Numbered from the stretch's first letter, positions 42,801-50,967 are shown. The stretch is DNA of 64,000 nt from Hyphomicrobium_A sp044507625 (GCA_044507625.1 JBIQJE010000002.1:186001-250000); one strand, 5' to 3'. Notes: generated by a model from the sequence alone, not told the origin. Translations and numbers: made by a program.

Positions 42801-42962
42801 CTCCACCTCCGCCATCAGCGTGACGGTGGGTCTGTTGAGGTCGGGAAAGACGTCGACCGGCAGCGTGCGCAGTGTCACGAGCCCGTAAAGCGCCAGCGCC
42901 AGGGCGCCGATGACGACGAACAGCCGGTTGTTGAGGCTGGCGCGAATGATTGCGTCGAACAT
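39846..42962 (-). CDS. CusA/CzcA-type heavy-metal RND efflux permease
   Basis: The 1038-residue pump starts MFDAIIRASLNNRLFVVIGA, after a GGTGAGG ribosome binding site. HME-type motifs are IGALVDDAVVDVENIYRRLG in TM4, GIATRNGILKISHYINLV in the TM10-TM11 region, and VEGLAPEEVELLVTYPIETA at the N-terminal pore domain. Such pumps expel Cu(I), Ag(I), Zn or related ions through an adaptor and outer-membrane channel. The adjacent adaptor is His-rich and only seven bases upstream, supporting metal export. No CusC-like channel or CusF-like chaperone is beside it. The exact metal is inferred, not shown. Confidence 0.93.
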   Translation of the reverse strand: MFDAIIRASLNNRLFVVIGALALALYGLVTLRTLPVDVFPDLNRPTVTLMAEVEGLAPEEVELLVTYPIETAMNGMPGVSRVRSVSSAGLSIVYVEFDWSVDIYRARQQVAERLQLVREQLPRNVAAQMGPISSVMGEIMLIAMSSTTVDAMTLRELADFTVRPQLLTVPGVAQVIPLGGEVRQYRIVPDPRRMTSLDIGYDAIEQAIKQFGANTGGGFVDLKAREYLIRNIARTTRIEDLRNLAVAYRDGHVIALHQVADVDFAARTKRGEAGFNGQPGVILAVQKQPDADTVRITRQIEEMLPALQRIMPEGVRTTDIQFRQAGFIETSIANLLRVLVEALVCVAIVLFLFLLNWQTTFISLLAIPLSVLTTLLVFQLMGMSINTMTLGGLAIAIGALVDDAVVDVENIYRRLGLHRAADGQDRRSLMEVVAQAAMEVRSGIVYATVVIVLVFMPVFALSGIEGRLFTPLGIAFIVSILASLVVSVTVTPVLSYWLLPRMRNLAEHDTALVRVLKRWQAAALDWCFARPGFVIGLPLVAIIAAVTAGLALPRAFLPAFNEGTVLVSVVLQPGISLAESDRIGRLAEEIVAGVPEVRSVGRRTGRAELDEHAEGVHNSELDVDLVKSERAREEVLADIRSRLSALPASITVGQPIAHRLDHMLSGVRAQLALKIYGDDYDTLRGLAAELEERMRTIPGVVDLQTEKQVRIPQLQVRVDYAKAALYGLNPNRVTEALEALSNGQIVSQIADGQKRFDVVVRLSDSDRSTRALGEMLIESPAGRIPLAAIADISETDGPNQIQRENGRRRIAVFANTDGSDMARIVADIRSAISSTALPQGYFASLEGQFQAQEEASRMIGLLSAASLLLIFVVLYTRYRSGVLALIIMGNVPLALIGSVAALWIAGQPFSVASAIGFITLAGIATRNGILKISHYINLVLFEGERFSREMVVRGTLERLRPVLMTALAAGIALVPLLIGAYEPGKEILHPVAVTIFGGLISATLLDAFLTPTLFLMFGRKPLERLATPDADRVVREAF

Positions 42963-42969
42963 GGCTGCC

Positions 42970-44667
42970 TCACCGCACCTGGTTGATAAGCTCGGCGCCG
43001 TCGACGACGATGCGCTCGCCCGCCGCGACGCCATCGAGGATCACCACGTGCTCGCCGTCCAGCGGCGCAACGCGCACGGGAAGCGGCTTGAAGAGCTGCG
43101 GTCCTTCCTTCGCCCACACCCGCGGCAGGCCATTCGGCGCGCGCACGACAGCGGCATCCGGCAGCACGATGCCGTCGATGAGCTTGCCCTGCTGGATGAG
43201 CACCTTCACCGCCGAGCCGATGGTGAGCCCTTCGTGCGTCTCGTCCACCTTGAACTGCAGCGGCTGCGCCTGCTGGCGCAGCGAAGGGGCGCGCCCGACG
43301 AAGGCGAGCTTGATCGAATGGTTTTCGGGATCGAGGGCATGGGCCTCGGCAATGTCCGGGTCGGCGTGCTCCGCCCCGCCGATGGCTTCGATCCACAGCC
43401 GGTGCGGATCGACGATCTCGAAGAGCGTATCGCGCGTCGTTACGACCTGGCCCGCGCGCACATTGGCGACCGAGATGATGCCGGCCACGGGCGCCGTGAG
43501 CGGGATCAGCTCGCTGTCCTTCTGCACCAGCACGCGCTGCTGCTCGCGCAGGGCTTCCAGCTCGGCGCGCGTGTCGTCGATCTCCTTCTGCGCGACGACG
43601 CCGGCTATGCGGCTGAGACGCGCGAGCTTCTGCTCGGCGATCTTGAGCTTGCCCGCCACCTCGGCGGTGAGCTGCTGCATGGTCCCGAGGTCGGCAATAG
43701 GAATGCTGGGTGATAAAAATGCCAGGACCTCGCCCGCCTCGACCCGCTGGCCAACGTGGGAGATGCCGCGCTCGGAGAGGCCGATGCGGCCGTCCATCGG
43801 CGCCTGTACCTGCCCGAACGAGGACGGATCAGGCACTACCGTGCCGATCAGCTCGCGGGCGCGGCGCGTCGGCTTCTGCTCTGCGATCACCGTGCGCACA
43901 TTGAGCAGGCGCTGCGAGGGCTTCGGCAGGAACACATCGCCATTGGGAAGACGGCGCGGCGCTGCGGTCTGCACGCCGGCCGCAGGTGCGGGCTCGTCCG
44001 CGTGGTCGTGGCCTTCGTGGGCGCGCGCGGCTTCCGGATACGCAGCGACCGCGAATGCCGCGCCCAGCAGCAGCATCGGCAGCAGGCGCTGGGACGTAGG
44101 TGCATGCGCATCCGCCGTGCCGTCCTCGAAAGGCACGGGCATGGCGACAGGGCGGAACGCGAAGGCGAGGACGAATCCGAACAGCGCGGCGAGCCCGGCG
44201 ATGATCCAGGTGTAGGTGTTCGCCATGGCCGTTGCCCAGGTGCCCGGCGCCATCTCGTGTGCGTGCTCCGCTTCGGGAATGGTGAGATCGCCGGAAAGCT
44301 CGGTCGTTGCCCCGCCGATGCCGACGGTGAACTTCAGCGGATTGACGCCGGGATCATCCGCCCAGGGCGCGGCGATTTCGTACGTGCCGGCGCTCGCCGC
44401 CGTGGCGGTTCCCCCCGGAATGCCGTCCACCGTGAGCGTGATGGTCGCGCCATCCACCGGCGCGTTCGTCGCCTTGCGGTCGAGATAGATCTTCAAGGTG
44501 CGGTCGGCCACCTCGCCGACGAGCTCGAGGTCTTCGCCGGCGATTTCGATTTGCGGCAGATTACCCGTTGCCGCCGGCGCGGGCTCGTCGTGGTCATGGT
44601 CACCATGGGCGAATGCAGCGGCGGAGAGCGTGAAAAAGCAAAGTAGTAGCGCGATAACGCGGTTCAT
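42970..44667 (-). CDS. CusB-like adaptor fused to an N-terminal membrane-anchored domain
   Basis: The start at MNRVIALLLCFFTLSAAAFA gives 565 residues; the frame is open upstream. Residues 1-20 are a signal peptide followed by HGDHDHDEP, then an Ig-like beta domain (about 38-130), a membrane helix (152-171), a short basic linker and a second hydrophobic segment (195-211) ending in AHEGHDHADEP. After that comes a standard MFP adaptor (about 235-565) with coiled coil (DDTRAELEALREQQRVLVQK) and barrel-sandwich halves (VQAPMDGRIGLSE, PLTAPVAGIISVANVRAGQV). The internal segment looks like a former signal peptide, so two secreted proteins seem to have fused. It should serve the CusA-like pump next door, with the His clusters binding metal. 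Confidence 0.9.
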   Translation of the reverse strand: MNRVIALLLCFFTLSAAAFAHGDHDHDEPAPAATGNLPQIEIAGEDLELVGEVADRTLKIYLDRKATNAPVDGATITLTVDGIPGGTATAASAGTYEIAAPWADDPGVNPLKFTVGIGGATTELSGDLTIPEAEHAHEMAPGTWATAMANTYTWIIAGLAALFGFVLAFAFRPVAMPVPFEDGTADAHAPTSQRLLPMLLLGAAFAVAAYPEAARAHEGHDHADEPAPAAGVQTAAPRRLPNGDVFLPKPSQRLLNVRTVIAEQKPTRRARELIGTVVPDPSSFGQVQAPMDGRIGLSERGISHVGQRVEAGEVLAFLSPSIPIADLGTMQQLTAEVAGKLKIAEQKLARLSRIAGVVAQKEIDDTRAELEALREQQRVLVQKDSELIPLTAPVAGIISVANVRAGQVVTTRDTLFEIVDPHRLWIEAIGGAEHADPDIAEAHALDPENHSIKLAFVGRAPSLRQQAQPLQFKVDETHEGLTIGSAVKVLIQQGKLIDGIVLPDAAVVRAPNGLPRVWAKEGPQLFKPLPVRVAPLDGEHVVILDGVAAGERIVVDGAELINQVR

Positions 44668-44818
44668 GGCGGCGTCCCGAAGCTCGATGGGCATCGTGGC
44701 AGCGCGGGAAGAACGGAGCTGTGGCGGCGCAATGCCCGCTAGGACGCTTAAGGCGCCTTGCCCATTCGCTCGTCGCGCTGATCGTCGTGGGCACACCGCG
44801 CGCGCGGTCTGCCCCGGA

Positions 44819-45223
44819 TCACGCCGTCAGTCGTGGGGGACGCAGGGGAGGATAGGGGAGCTGGCCGTAGGGGAGCGCACCGTTGCGCTCGAGGCGAGCT
44901 TGAGCCGGATCGGTGCTGGGCGGCACGAATCCACCGGAAGCGAGCAGGGCAGTCGCGACGCAGCAGTGCGCGTGTACGTGCATGCAGTCCTGATCGGGGA
45001 CGGGATGGTTGTCGCGCTGGCCGGTGTCGTGAGCATGGCTGAGGTAGCCGGCATCGGCCGCCGTCGCCCCGCTCCCGCCGGGCATGCCATCCGCGTCGTG
45101 CATATGCGCGAAGCCGTGCGCGCTGGCGTGGTCGTGAAGATGCAGTACAGGCAGGCCGCCACCCCCGAGCATTGCGAGGGCGAGCAGCGTCACGATCATG
45201 AAATGCCTGACGATCCTGTTCAC
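44819..45223 (-). CDS. small His-rich membrane or secreted protein
   Basis: From a GTG at 45223 the product is 134 residues; an ATG at 45199 and upstream starts to 45370 are also possible. The N-terminal part is hydrophobic (MIVTLLALAMLGGGGLPVLH). It is followed by histidine clusters LHDHASAHGFAHMHDADG, SHAHDTG and CMHVHAHCC, and a proline-rich tail (LPYGQLPYPPLRPPR). It lies 151 bases upstream of the fused CusB-like gene on the same strand and probably belongs to the metal-efflux operon. Histidine, methionine and cysteine content suits metal binding in the periplasm. I recognise no named family. Confidence 0.65.
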   Translation of the reverse strand: MNRIVRHFMIVTLLALAMLGGGGLPVLHLHDHASAHGFAHMHDADGMPGGSGATAADAGYLSHAHDTGQRDNHPVPDQDCMHVHAHCCVATALLASGGFVPPSTDPAQARLERNGALPYGQLPYPPLRPPRLTA

Positions 45224-45399
45224 GCCGCCAGCAAAGCCGCCCGCTTCCCGTTCGTCAAGGCCGGCATGTCGTCGGGCCCGCGACATCGAGGCCTGAAGTG
45301 CAGGGCCTAAAGTATAAGGTGCGGCGGGTGACACGGCTTCGTCAAAGATGGGCAGTAGGCGTGAGGGCACGAATGAATCATCGCTTGGAAAGGAATCAG

Positions 45400-45690
45400 A
45401 TGAAGGTTTCCACGTTCACCGCCGCCGGTATGGCCGCTGTGCTCGCCGCTGTCGCCTTCGCCGGATCGGCCGGGGCGCATGGTTTCGACACCTGTACGCA
45501 GGAGCCGAAGGACAAGTGGAAGCCGCAGGCCGAGGCCGAGGCCGCCGCGAAGGCAGCCGGATACACGGTCACGCGCTCCAAGGTGGAGGGCTCCTGCTAC
45601 GAGGTCTACGCCAAGGATAAGGACGGCAAGAAGTTCGAGCTGTTCTACAACCCTGTCGATCTCACGCTGGTCGAAAAGCACGACGACTGA
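45400..45690 (+). CDS. PepSY-domain periplasmic protein
   Basis: The ATG after GGAAAGGAATCAG gives 96 residues; the frame extends upstream without good signals. A signal peptide (about 1-25, ending AGAHG) is followed by a single PepSY_2-type domain: CTQEPKDKWKPQAEAEAAAK, GYTVTRSKVEGSCYEVYAKD and KFELFYNPVDLTLVEKH. Family members are small periplasmic proteins, often beside metal or redox systems, thought to bind peptides or metal. Two cysteines (in DTCTQ and GSCYE) may form a disulfide. It is divergent from the His-rich protein gene. Confidence 0.85.
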   Translation: MKVSTFTAAGMAAVLAAVAFAGSAGAHGFDTCTQEPKDKWKPQAEAEAAAKAAGYTVTRSKVEGSCYEVYAKDKDGKKFELFYNPVDLTLVEKHDD

Positions 45691-45853
45691 GCGCGTGCTG
45701 TCACGGCGCACGCGCCCCGCGCGTCATTCACCTGTTTGCCGATTTGATGCCGTGCCGATTTGAGCAATCTCAACCCTGAGGCGCGTTAGCTGTCCTAAAC
45801 CGCCAAAGGGCGCCTCAATCGGGTGCTCGGCAGGAACCGGGATCCCAGGCTCC

Positions 45854-48529
45854 GTGACAGTCCGCAATCTTGAAAAGCTGCTCGCCCCGCGCTCCGTCGC
45901 CTTCGTCGGGGCGAGCCCCACGCCCGGGTCGGTGGGTGCCATCATCGCGCGCAATCTTCTCTCGGGCGGGTTTGCCGGACCGATATGGTTCGTCAATCCC
46001 CGCCACGCCGAGATCGAAGGGGTGCGCTGCTTCCCGTCGCTCGCAGCGTTGCCCGCCGCGCCGGACCTCGTCGTGGTTGCAACGCCGCCCGCAACCGTTC
46101 CCGGCATCATTGCCGAAGCGGGCGCCCGCGGGGCCCGCGCCGCCGTTGTCATCACCGCGGGCATCGGCGGCCCTTTGCGCCAGCACATGCTCGACGCTGC
46201 GCAGCCCTATTGTTTGCGCATCGAGGGACCGAACTGCCTCGGCCTCGTGCTGCCGCACATCGGCCTCAACGCCAGCTTCTCCCACCGGATGCCCGTGGCG
46301 GGCGATCTCGCCTTCATTTCGCAGTCGGGTGCGCTCGTCACCGCCATCATCGATTGGACGGCCTCGCGCAGTATCGGCCTTTCGCAGGTGATCTCGCTGG
46401 GCGACATGGCGGACGCCGACTTCGGCGACTTCCTCGACTATCTCGCCGGCGATCCGACGAGTCGCGCCGTCCTCATCTACATGGAGCAGATGACGGCGGC
46501 GGCGAAGTTCGTCTCCGCGGCGCGGCGCGCGTCGCGCGTCAAGCCCGTCATCATTTTGAAAGCGGGCCGCAACGCCGCCGCCGCCAAGGCGGCCATGTCC
46601 CACACCGGCGCGCTCGCCGGCTCGGACGCCGCCTACAACGCGGCCTTCCGCCGTGCCGGTGTGTTGCGCGTGAACGAGCTGCGTCAGCTTTTCGACGCCG
46701 CCGAGATCCTTTCGGCGTCGCCGCACCTCACCGGCGAGCAACTCACCATCCTCACCAACGGCGGCGGCGCCGGCGTTCTCGCGACCGACGCGCTTGCCGA
46801 TCTCGGCGGCCGTCTCGCCGACCTTCCCCAGGCGACGCTCGATGAATTGAATGGGGTGCTCCCTGCCACATGGTCCGGCGCCAACCCCGTCGACATCATC
46901 GGCGACGCGCCGCCCGAGCGCTATCGCGCCGCGATGGACGCCTTGCTCGGCGATCCCACGACCCACGCGTTGCTCGTCATGAACTGCCCGACGGCGCTCG
47001 CCTCCAGCGACGCGGCGGCGAGCGTCGTGGTGGAGGAAGTCGCCAAGCACCGCCGCAAGCATCCGCGCCGGGTCATCCTGACGAGCTGGCTCGGCGCCGA
47101 CGCCGCCGCCGAGAGCCGGCGCATGTTTGCGCAAGCCGATATCCCGACATTTTCAACGCCGGAAGGCGCGGTCGAAGGCTTCATGCAGCTCGTGCGCTAC
47201 CGCCGCGCGCAGGACGAGCTGATGCAGGTGCCGCCCTCCGCGCCGGAGGCCATGCACTTCGATGCGGCGGAAGCGGACCGCATTCTCCGCGACGCGCTGG
47301 CGGCGAACCGCACGGTGCTCTCCGAGGCGGAGGCGAAGGACCTCCTCGCCAGCTACGGCATTCCGGTGGTGCGCACGCTGCGCGCCGCCGATCCGGCGGA
47401 GGTTGAGGCTCGCGCCGCCGAAATCCTCAAGGATCACCGCGCGTGCGTGATCAAGATCGTCTCCGACAACCTCACCCATAAATCCGATGTAGGGGGCGTG
47501 CGCCTTGCCATTCCCACACCGCGGGACGCGCGCATCGCGGCCGAGGAGATGCTGGCCAACGTGCGCGAGCTGCGTCCGGACGCCGTGCTGCGCGGCTTCA
47601 CGGTGCAGGCGATGATCGAGCGCGCCCGCGCCCATGAGCTGATCATCGGTGCAAGCGAGGATGCAACCGTCGGTCCGCTGATGATGTTCGGTGCCGGCGG
47701 CACGTCGGTCGAGGTGACGGCGGACACCTCCCATGCGCTGCCCCCGCTGGACCTGAAGCTCGCCAGCCAGATGATGCGCGAAACACGCATCTATCGCCTC
47801 CTGAAGGGCTATCGCGACCGGCCCGCGGCCGATCTCGACGCTATCGCGCTCGCGCTGGTGCGCCTGAGCTATCTCGTCGCCCGCCACCCCGCGATCCGCG
47901 AGGTCGACATCAACCCGCTGCTCGCCGACGAGCACGGTGTGATCGCGCTCGATGCCCGCGTGGGCATCGCCGATCCGGCGCTGAAGCCGCGCAAGCCCAT
48001 GGCCGTAAGGCCCTATCCCGTCGAGTGGGAGCACAAGGCCGAGGTGCCCTGCGTCGGCGCGGTGACGCTGCGCCCGATCCGGCCCGACGATGAGCCGCAA
48101 TACGTGGCGCTGTTTGGCAAGATCGCGCCGCAGGACCTGCGCATGCGTTTCTTCACCGCCGCGCCCGAGCGCACCCTGCGCTTCGTCGCCCGCATGACGC
48201 AGATCGATTACGCGCGCGAGATGGCGTTCGTGGCCGCCGGGGAGAACGAGCTTCTGGGGGTCGCGCGCCTCATCGCAGACCCCGACTACCGCCGCGCCGA
48301 GTTCGCCGTGATCGTCCGCTCCGATCTCAAGGGCAAGGGCCTCGGCTCGCGGCTGATGGAGCACCTCATCGCATATGCTCGCGCCGAAGGTCTCGGCGAG
48401 CTCCACGGCGACGTGCTGATAGAAAATACGGCGATGCTGAAACTGTGCCGGTCGCTGGGCTTCGATGCCGTCCACGATGCGGAAGCGGGCATCGTCCGCC
48501 TGACGTTATCGCTGTCGAAGAACGAGTAG
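45854..48529 (+). CDS. ADP-forming acyl-CoA synthetase fused to GNAT acetyltransferase (Pat-like)
   Basis: The 891-residue protein starts at a GTG (MTVRNLEKLLAPRSVAFVGA). The N-terminal CoA-binding Rossmann domain (about 1-130) and ligase domains (about 145-450) include the catalytic histidine H250 in AAMSHTGALAGSD. An ATP-grasp domain follows (about 480-700, CVIKIVSDNLTHKSDVGGVR). The C-terminal GNAT domain (about 730-885) has VTLRPIRPDDEPQYVALFGK and VIVRSDLKGKGLGSRLMEHL. This is the architecture of bacterial protein acetyltransferases such as Pat/PatZ, which acetylate and silence acyl-CoA synthetases. Because the catalytic histidine is retained, acyl-CoA ligase activity may also remain. 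It appears monocistronic. Confidence 0.93.
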   Translation: MTVRNLEKLLAPRSVAFVGASPTPGSVGAIIARNLLSGGFAGPIWFVNPRHAEIEGVRCFPSLAALPAAPDLVVVATPPATVPGIIAEAGARGARAAVVITAGIGGPLRQHMLDAAQPYCLRIEGPNCLGLVLPHIGLNASFSHRMPVAGDLAFISQSGALVTAIIDWTASRSIGLSQVISLGDMADADFGDFLDYLAGDPTSRAVLIYMEQMTAAAKFVSAARRASRVKPVIILKAGRNAAAAKAAMSHTGALAGSDAAYNAAFRRAGVLRVNELRQLFDAAEILSASPHLTGEQLTILTNGGGAGVLATDALADLGGRLADLPQATLDELNGVLPATWSGANPVDIIGDAPPERYRAAMDALLGDPTTHALLVMNCPTALASSDAAASVVVEEVAKHRRKHPRRVILTSWLGADAAAESRRMFAQADIPTFSTPEGAVEGFMQLVRYRRAQDELMQVPPSAPEAMHFDAAEADRILRDALAANRTVLSEAEAKDLLASYGIPVVRTLRAADPAEVEARAAEILKDHRACVIKIVSDNLTHKSDVGGVRLAIPTPRDARIAAEEMLANVRELRPDAVLRGFTVQAMIERARAHELIIGASEDATVGPLMMFGAGGTSVEVTADTSHALPPLDLKLASQMMRETRIYRLLKGYRDRPAADLDAIALALVRLSYLVARHPAIREVDINPLLADEHGVIALDARVGIADPALKPRKPMAVRPYPVEWEHKAEVPCVGAVTLRPIRPDDEPQYVALFGKIAPQDLRMRFFTAAPERTLRFVARMTQIDYAREMAFVAAGENELLGVARLIADPDYRRAEFAVIVRSDLKGKGLGSRLMEHLIAYARAEGLGELHGDVLIENTAMLKLCRSLGFDAVHDAEAGIVRLTLSLSKNE

Positions 48530-48639
48530 CGCCGCCCGCGTGCTTCGCTGCTGTCCCACGCCGCTCCCGCCCGCGGGCTGATGTCGATCAGTCCGCTTTG
48601 CCGCAGCGGGCGTAGGGGGCGGGCATCGAAGTTCTCGCT

Positions 48640-49062
48640 ATGCTGCCGCGCATGGATATCTCCGCGTCGGCCCGGAAAGCATCGCCCCGGAAAATATCGG
48701 CCCAGAAGTCATCGTCTCGGCGCGCCCTGCGCGCTGCCGTTGCAATGGCGTGCCTCGCCATTCTTGCGCCCGTTCCGCTGGCCACCACCGCCCGGGCGGT
48801 CGAAGTCGGAAATCCCGAACGCGGGCTCGACTATGCGCGCCGGATTTGCGCCGACTGCCATGCCGTCGAGCCGGGGACGACCTTCCTCTTCAGCGACATT
48901 CCGAGTTTTCAGGAGATTGCAAACGGGGAGGGCATGAGCCCGCGCGCCCTCGTGGTCTGGCTGACGACGTCGCACCCCAGCATGCCGGACTTCGTCATCC
49001 CTCCCGACGATAGGGACGATGTGATCGCCTACATCACGAGCCTGCGCGGTCGCGAGGAGTGA
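48640..49062 (+). CDS. class I cytochrome c
   Basis: The 140-residue product has a long basic n-region and a hydrophobic export signal (about 30-52, ALRAAVAMACLAILAPVPLA). The haem motif CADCH follows (cysteines and the proximal histidine), and a distal methionine lies in HPSMPDFVIP. The C-terminal helix is DDVIAYITSLRG. It is a small monohaem periplasmic electron carrier. Start is either ATG 48640 or ATG 48652. Its partner is unknown; the alcohol dehydrogenase downstream is NAD(P)-type and would not need it. Confidence 0.88.
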   Translation: MLPRMDISASARKASPRKISAQKSSSRRALRAAVAMACLAILAPVPLATTARAVEVGNPERGLDYARRICADCHAVEPGTTFLFSDIPSFQEIANGEGMSPRALVVWLTTSHPSMPDFVIPPDDRDDVIAYITSLRGREE

Positions 49063-49139
49063 AGGCCGCTTTGACCGTTCGTTTGCGTATCCAATATTAG
49101 GCTCGTGCAGTCCCGTGGCCACAGCTCTCGAGGCGAGCC

Positions 49140-50147
49140 ATGAAATCCCTGCCCAAGCGCATGATCGCCATGGAGTTCGATGGAGCGGGACAGCCGCTGC
49201 GCCAGGCGCACCGTGCGGTCAAGCCGCCGGCCGGTGGCAACATCCTGATCGAGGTGGCCGCGTGCGGCGTATGCCGCACCGATCTTCACGTCGTCGATGG
49301 CGACCTGCAGCACCCCAAAAGGCACGTCATCCCTGGCCATGAGGTTGTGGGGCGGGTGATCGCCGTCGGACCTTCGGCGCGACATCATAAGATCGGCGAC
49401 CGCGTGGGCGTGCCCTGGCTCGGCTTCACGTGCGGGCGCTGTCGCTATTGCCGCCGCGGCCAGGAGAACCTCTGCGAGCGCGCCAAGTTCACCGGCTACA
49501 CGAGCGACGGCGGATACGCGCAGTACATCACGGCCGATGCGCGCTACGCCTTCGCGTTGCCCGACGCCTACAGCGACGCCGAGGCCGCGCCGCTGTTATG
49601 TGCAGGCCTCATCGGCTACCGGTGCTGGAAGCTGGTGCGCGACGCAAAGCGCCTCGGCATCTACGGATTTGGCGCGGCGGCCCACATCGTGGCGCAGCTC
49701 GCGGTCTATTCCGGCCAGGAGGTCTACGCCTTTACGCGGGCGGGCGATGCCGCGGCCCAACAGCTCGCGCGCGAGCTGGGTGCCGTCTGGGCAGGGCCGT
49801 CCGATACGATGCCGCCCAAGCCCCTCGATGGCGCGATCATTTTCGCGCCCGTAGGGTCGCTGGTGCCGCCGGCCCTTGCCGCGCTGGATAAGGGCGGCAC
49901 GCTGGTGCTCGGCGGCATCCACATGTCGGATATTCCCCCGCTCCCCTATGATCTTTTATGGGGCGAGCGGGTTATGCGGTCGGTCGCGAACCTGACGCGG
50001 CAGGATGCCGTCGAGTTTCTCGCATTGGCGCCGCGTGTGCCCATCCGCCCGCACGTGACGACCTTCCCGCTCACCGACGCGAACGTCGCGATCGAAACGG
50101 TGCGCAAGGGCGGCCTCGTCGGCGCCGCCGTGCTGCAGATGGATTGA
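49140..50147 (+). CDS. zinc-dependent alcohol dehydrogenase (MDR family)
   Basis: The 335-residue enzyme has catalytic zinc ligands C42 in ACGVCRTDLH, H67-E68 in PGHEVVG and a third cysteine in LLCAGLIGYR. The structural zinc is held by C98, C101, C104 and C112 (CGRCRYCRRGQENLC). The cofactor-binding fold shows YGFGAAAH, a glycine-rich turn slightly different from the usual GxGxxG. It should oxidise a primary alcohol or reduce an aldehyde with NAD(H) or NADP(H) in the cytoplasm, similar to AdhA-type enzymes. It ends just before tRNA-Gly on the opposite strand and is not in an obvious operon. Confidence 0.92.
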   Translation: MKSLPKRMIAMEFDGAGQPLRQAHRAVKPPAGGNILIEVAACGVCRTDLHVVDGDLQHPKRHVIPGHEVVGRVIAVGPSARHHKIGDRVGVPWLGFTCGRCRYCRRGQENLCERAKFTGYTSDGGYAQYITADARYAFALPDAYSDAEAAPLLCAGLIGYRCWKLVRDAKRLGIYGFGAAAHIVAQLAVYSGQEVYAFTRAGDAAAQQLARELGAVWAGPSDTMPPKPLDGAIIFAPVGSLVPPALAALDKGGTLVLGGIHMSDIPPLPYDLLWGERVMRSVANLTRQDAVEFLALAPRVPIRPHVTTFPLTDANVAIETVRKGGLVGAAVLQMD

Positions 50148-50150
50148 AAT

Positions 50151-50224
50151 TGGAGCGGGTGAAGGGAATCGAACCCTCGTATTCAGCTTGGAAGGCTGCT
50201 GCTCTACCATTGAGCTACACCCGC
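50151..50224 (-). tRNA. tRNA-Gly (anticodon TCC)
   Basis: The minus strand gives a 74-base tRNA with encoded CCA. The acceptor GCGGGTG pairs with its complement, the D-arm is GCTC/GAGC, the anticodon loop CTTCCAA holds TCC, and the T-loop is GGTTCGATTCC. It reads glycine GGA/GGG codons. Confidence 0.97.
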
Positions 50225-50466
50225 GCTGCGGTGTTTATTGCGGCGCGGCGGCCGCTTTGGCAAGCGGACAAAAAAGACCTGGCACAACAACCAGTGAAGA
50301 CACGATAACGCCGCCTCTCTGATCTGAAACGGCGTTGCCTCCATGGTATCCCCCACCCATTACGACGAACTGGTAACCATGTTTTCCGCCCAATATAGGC
50401 AATGGCTGGCCAAGACCTGACGGGTCAGGTGAAGGCCGGAACAGGCAAAGGCTGGAGCGCACGGGC

Positions 50467-50790
50467 ATGCTGGTGGTAACGACCAACGACCTTCCCGGCT
50501 ATCGGGTGGTGAAGCAACTCGGCGTGGTCCGCGGCCTCACGGTCCGCTCCCGCAGCGTGGTGGGAAATATAGGTGCGGCGATCCAGATCTTTTTCGGCGG
50601 CCATATTTCCCTATATACCAAGCTCGCCGAGGAAGCGCGCCAGGAAGCCTTCGACCAGCTCATCCGCCATGCCGAGGAACGCGGGGCAAACGCAGTGCTT
50701 GCCATGCGTTACGATGCCAATGAGATCGCCTCGGCGGTCACGGAGGTACTGGTCTACGGAACGGCGGTCGTCGTGGAGCCGACGCCCTGA
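50467..50790 (+). CDS. YbjQ/UPF0145 family protein
   Basis: The 107-residue protein begins MLVVTTNDLPGYRVVKQLGV and contains RSRSVVGNIGAAIQIFFGGH, then YTKLAEEARQEAFDQLIRHA and GANAVLAMRYDANEI. These are the conserved blocks of the YbjQ family, which forms a pentameric beta-alpha fold. Length is typical. Function is unknown, although the family is sometimes described as putative heavy-metal-binding. It lies alone between tRNA-Gly and tRNA-Trp. Confidence 0.92.
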   Translation: MLVVTTNDLPGYRVVKQLGVVRGLTVRSRSVVGNIGAAIQIFFGGHISLYTKLAEEARQEAFDQLIRHAEERGANAVLAMRYDANEIASAVTEVLVYGTAVVVEPTP

Positions 50791-50811
50791 TCGAGGGGGC
50801 GGCGACAATTC

Positions 50812-50829
50812 TGTCACGAGCAAGTGACA
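50812..50829. repeat. 18-bp palindrome TGTCAC-N6-GTGACA
   Basis: Perfect six-base arms flank GAGCAA. The right arm is also the -35 element of the predicted promoter at 50824-50852, so a dimeric regulator could compete with polymerase there. Confidence 0.6.
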
Positions 50830-50852
50830 AAGGGGAAAAGTTCGGCTAAGTA
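50824..50852 (+). promoter_or_regulatory. predicted promoter for tRNA-Trp and secE-nusG
   Basis: GTGACA (50824-50829, five of six -35 matches) is followed after 17 bp by TAAGTA (50847-50852). Transcription would begin near 50859, about 33 bases before tRNA-Trp, and could continue into secE and nusG. Confidence 0.5.
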
Positions 50853-50891
50853 TGCCGCCCCCGTGGTGGAAAGCGCGCTTCACCGCGAAGA

Positions 50892-50967
50892 AGGGGTGTA
50901 GCTCAATTGGTAGAGCGTCGGTCTCCAAAACCGAAGGTTGGGGGTTCGAGACCCTCCGCCCCTGCCA
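50892..50967 (+). tRNA. tRNA-Trp (anticodon CCA)
   Basis: This is a 76-base tRNA with encoded CCA. The acceptor AGGGGTG pairs with CGCCCCT (one T-G pair), the anticodon stem TCGGT/ACCGA surrounds CTCCAAA, and the T-loop is GGTTCGAGACC. It lies 99 bases before secE, a conserved arrangement in proteobacteria. Confidence 0.97.
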
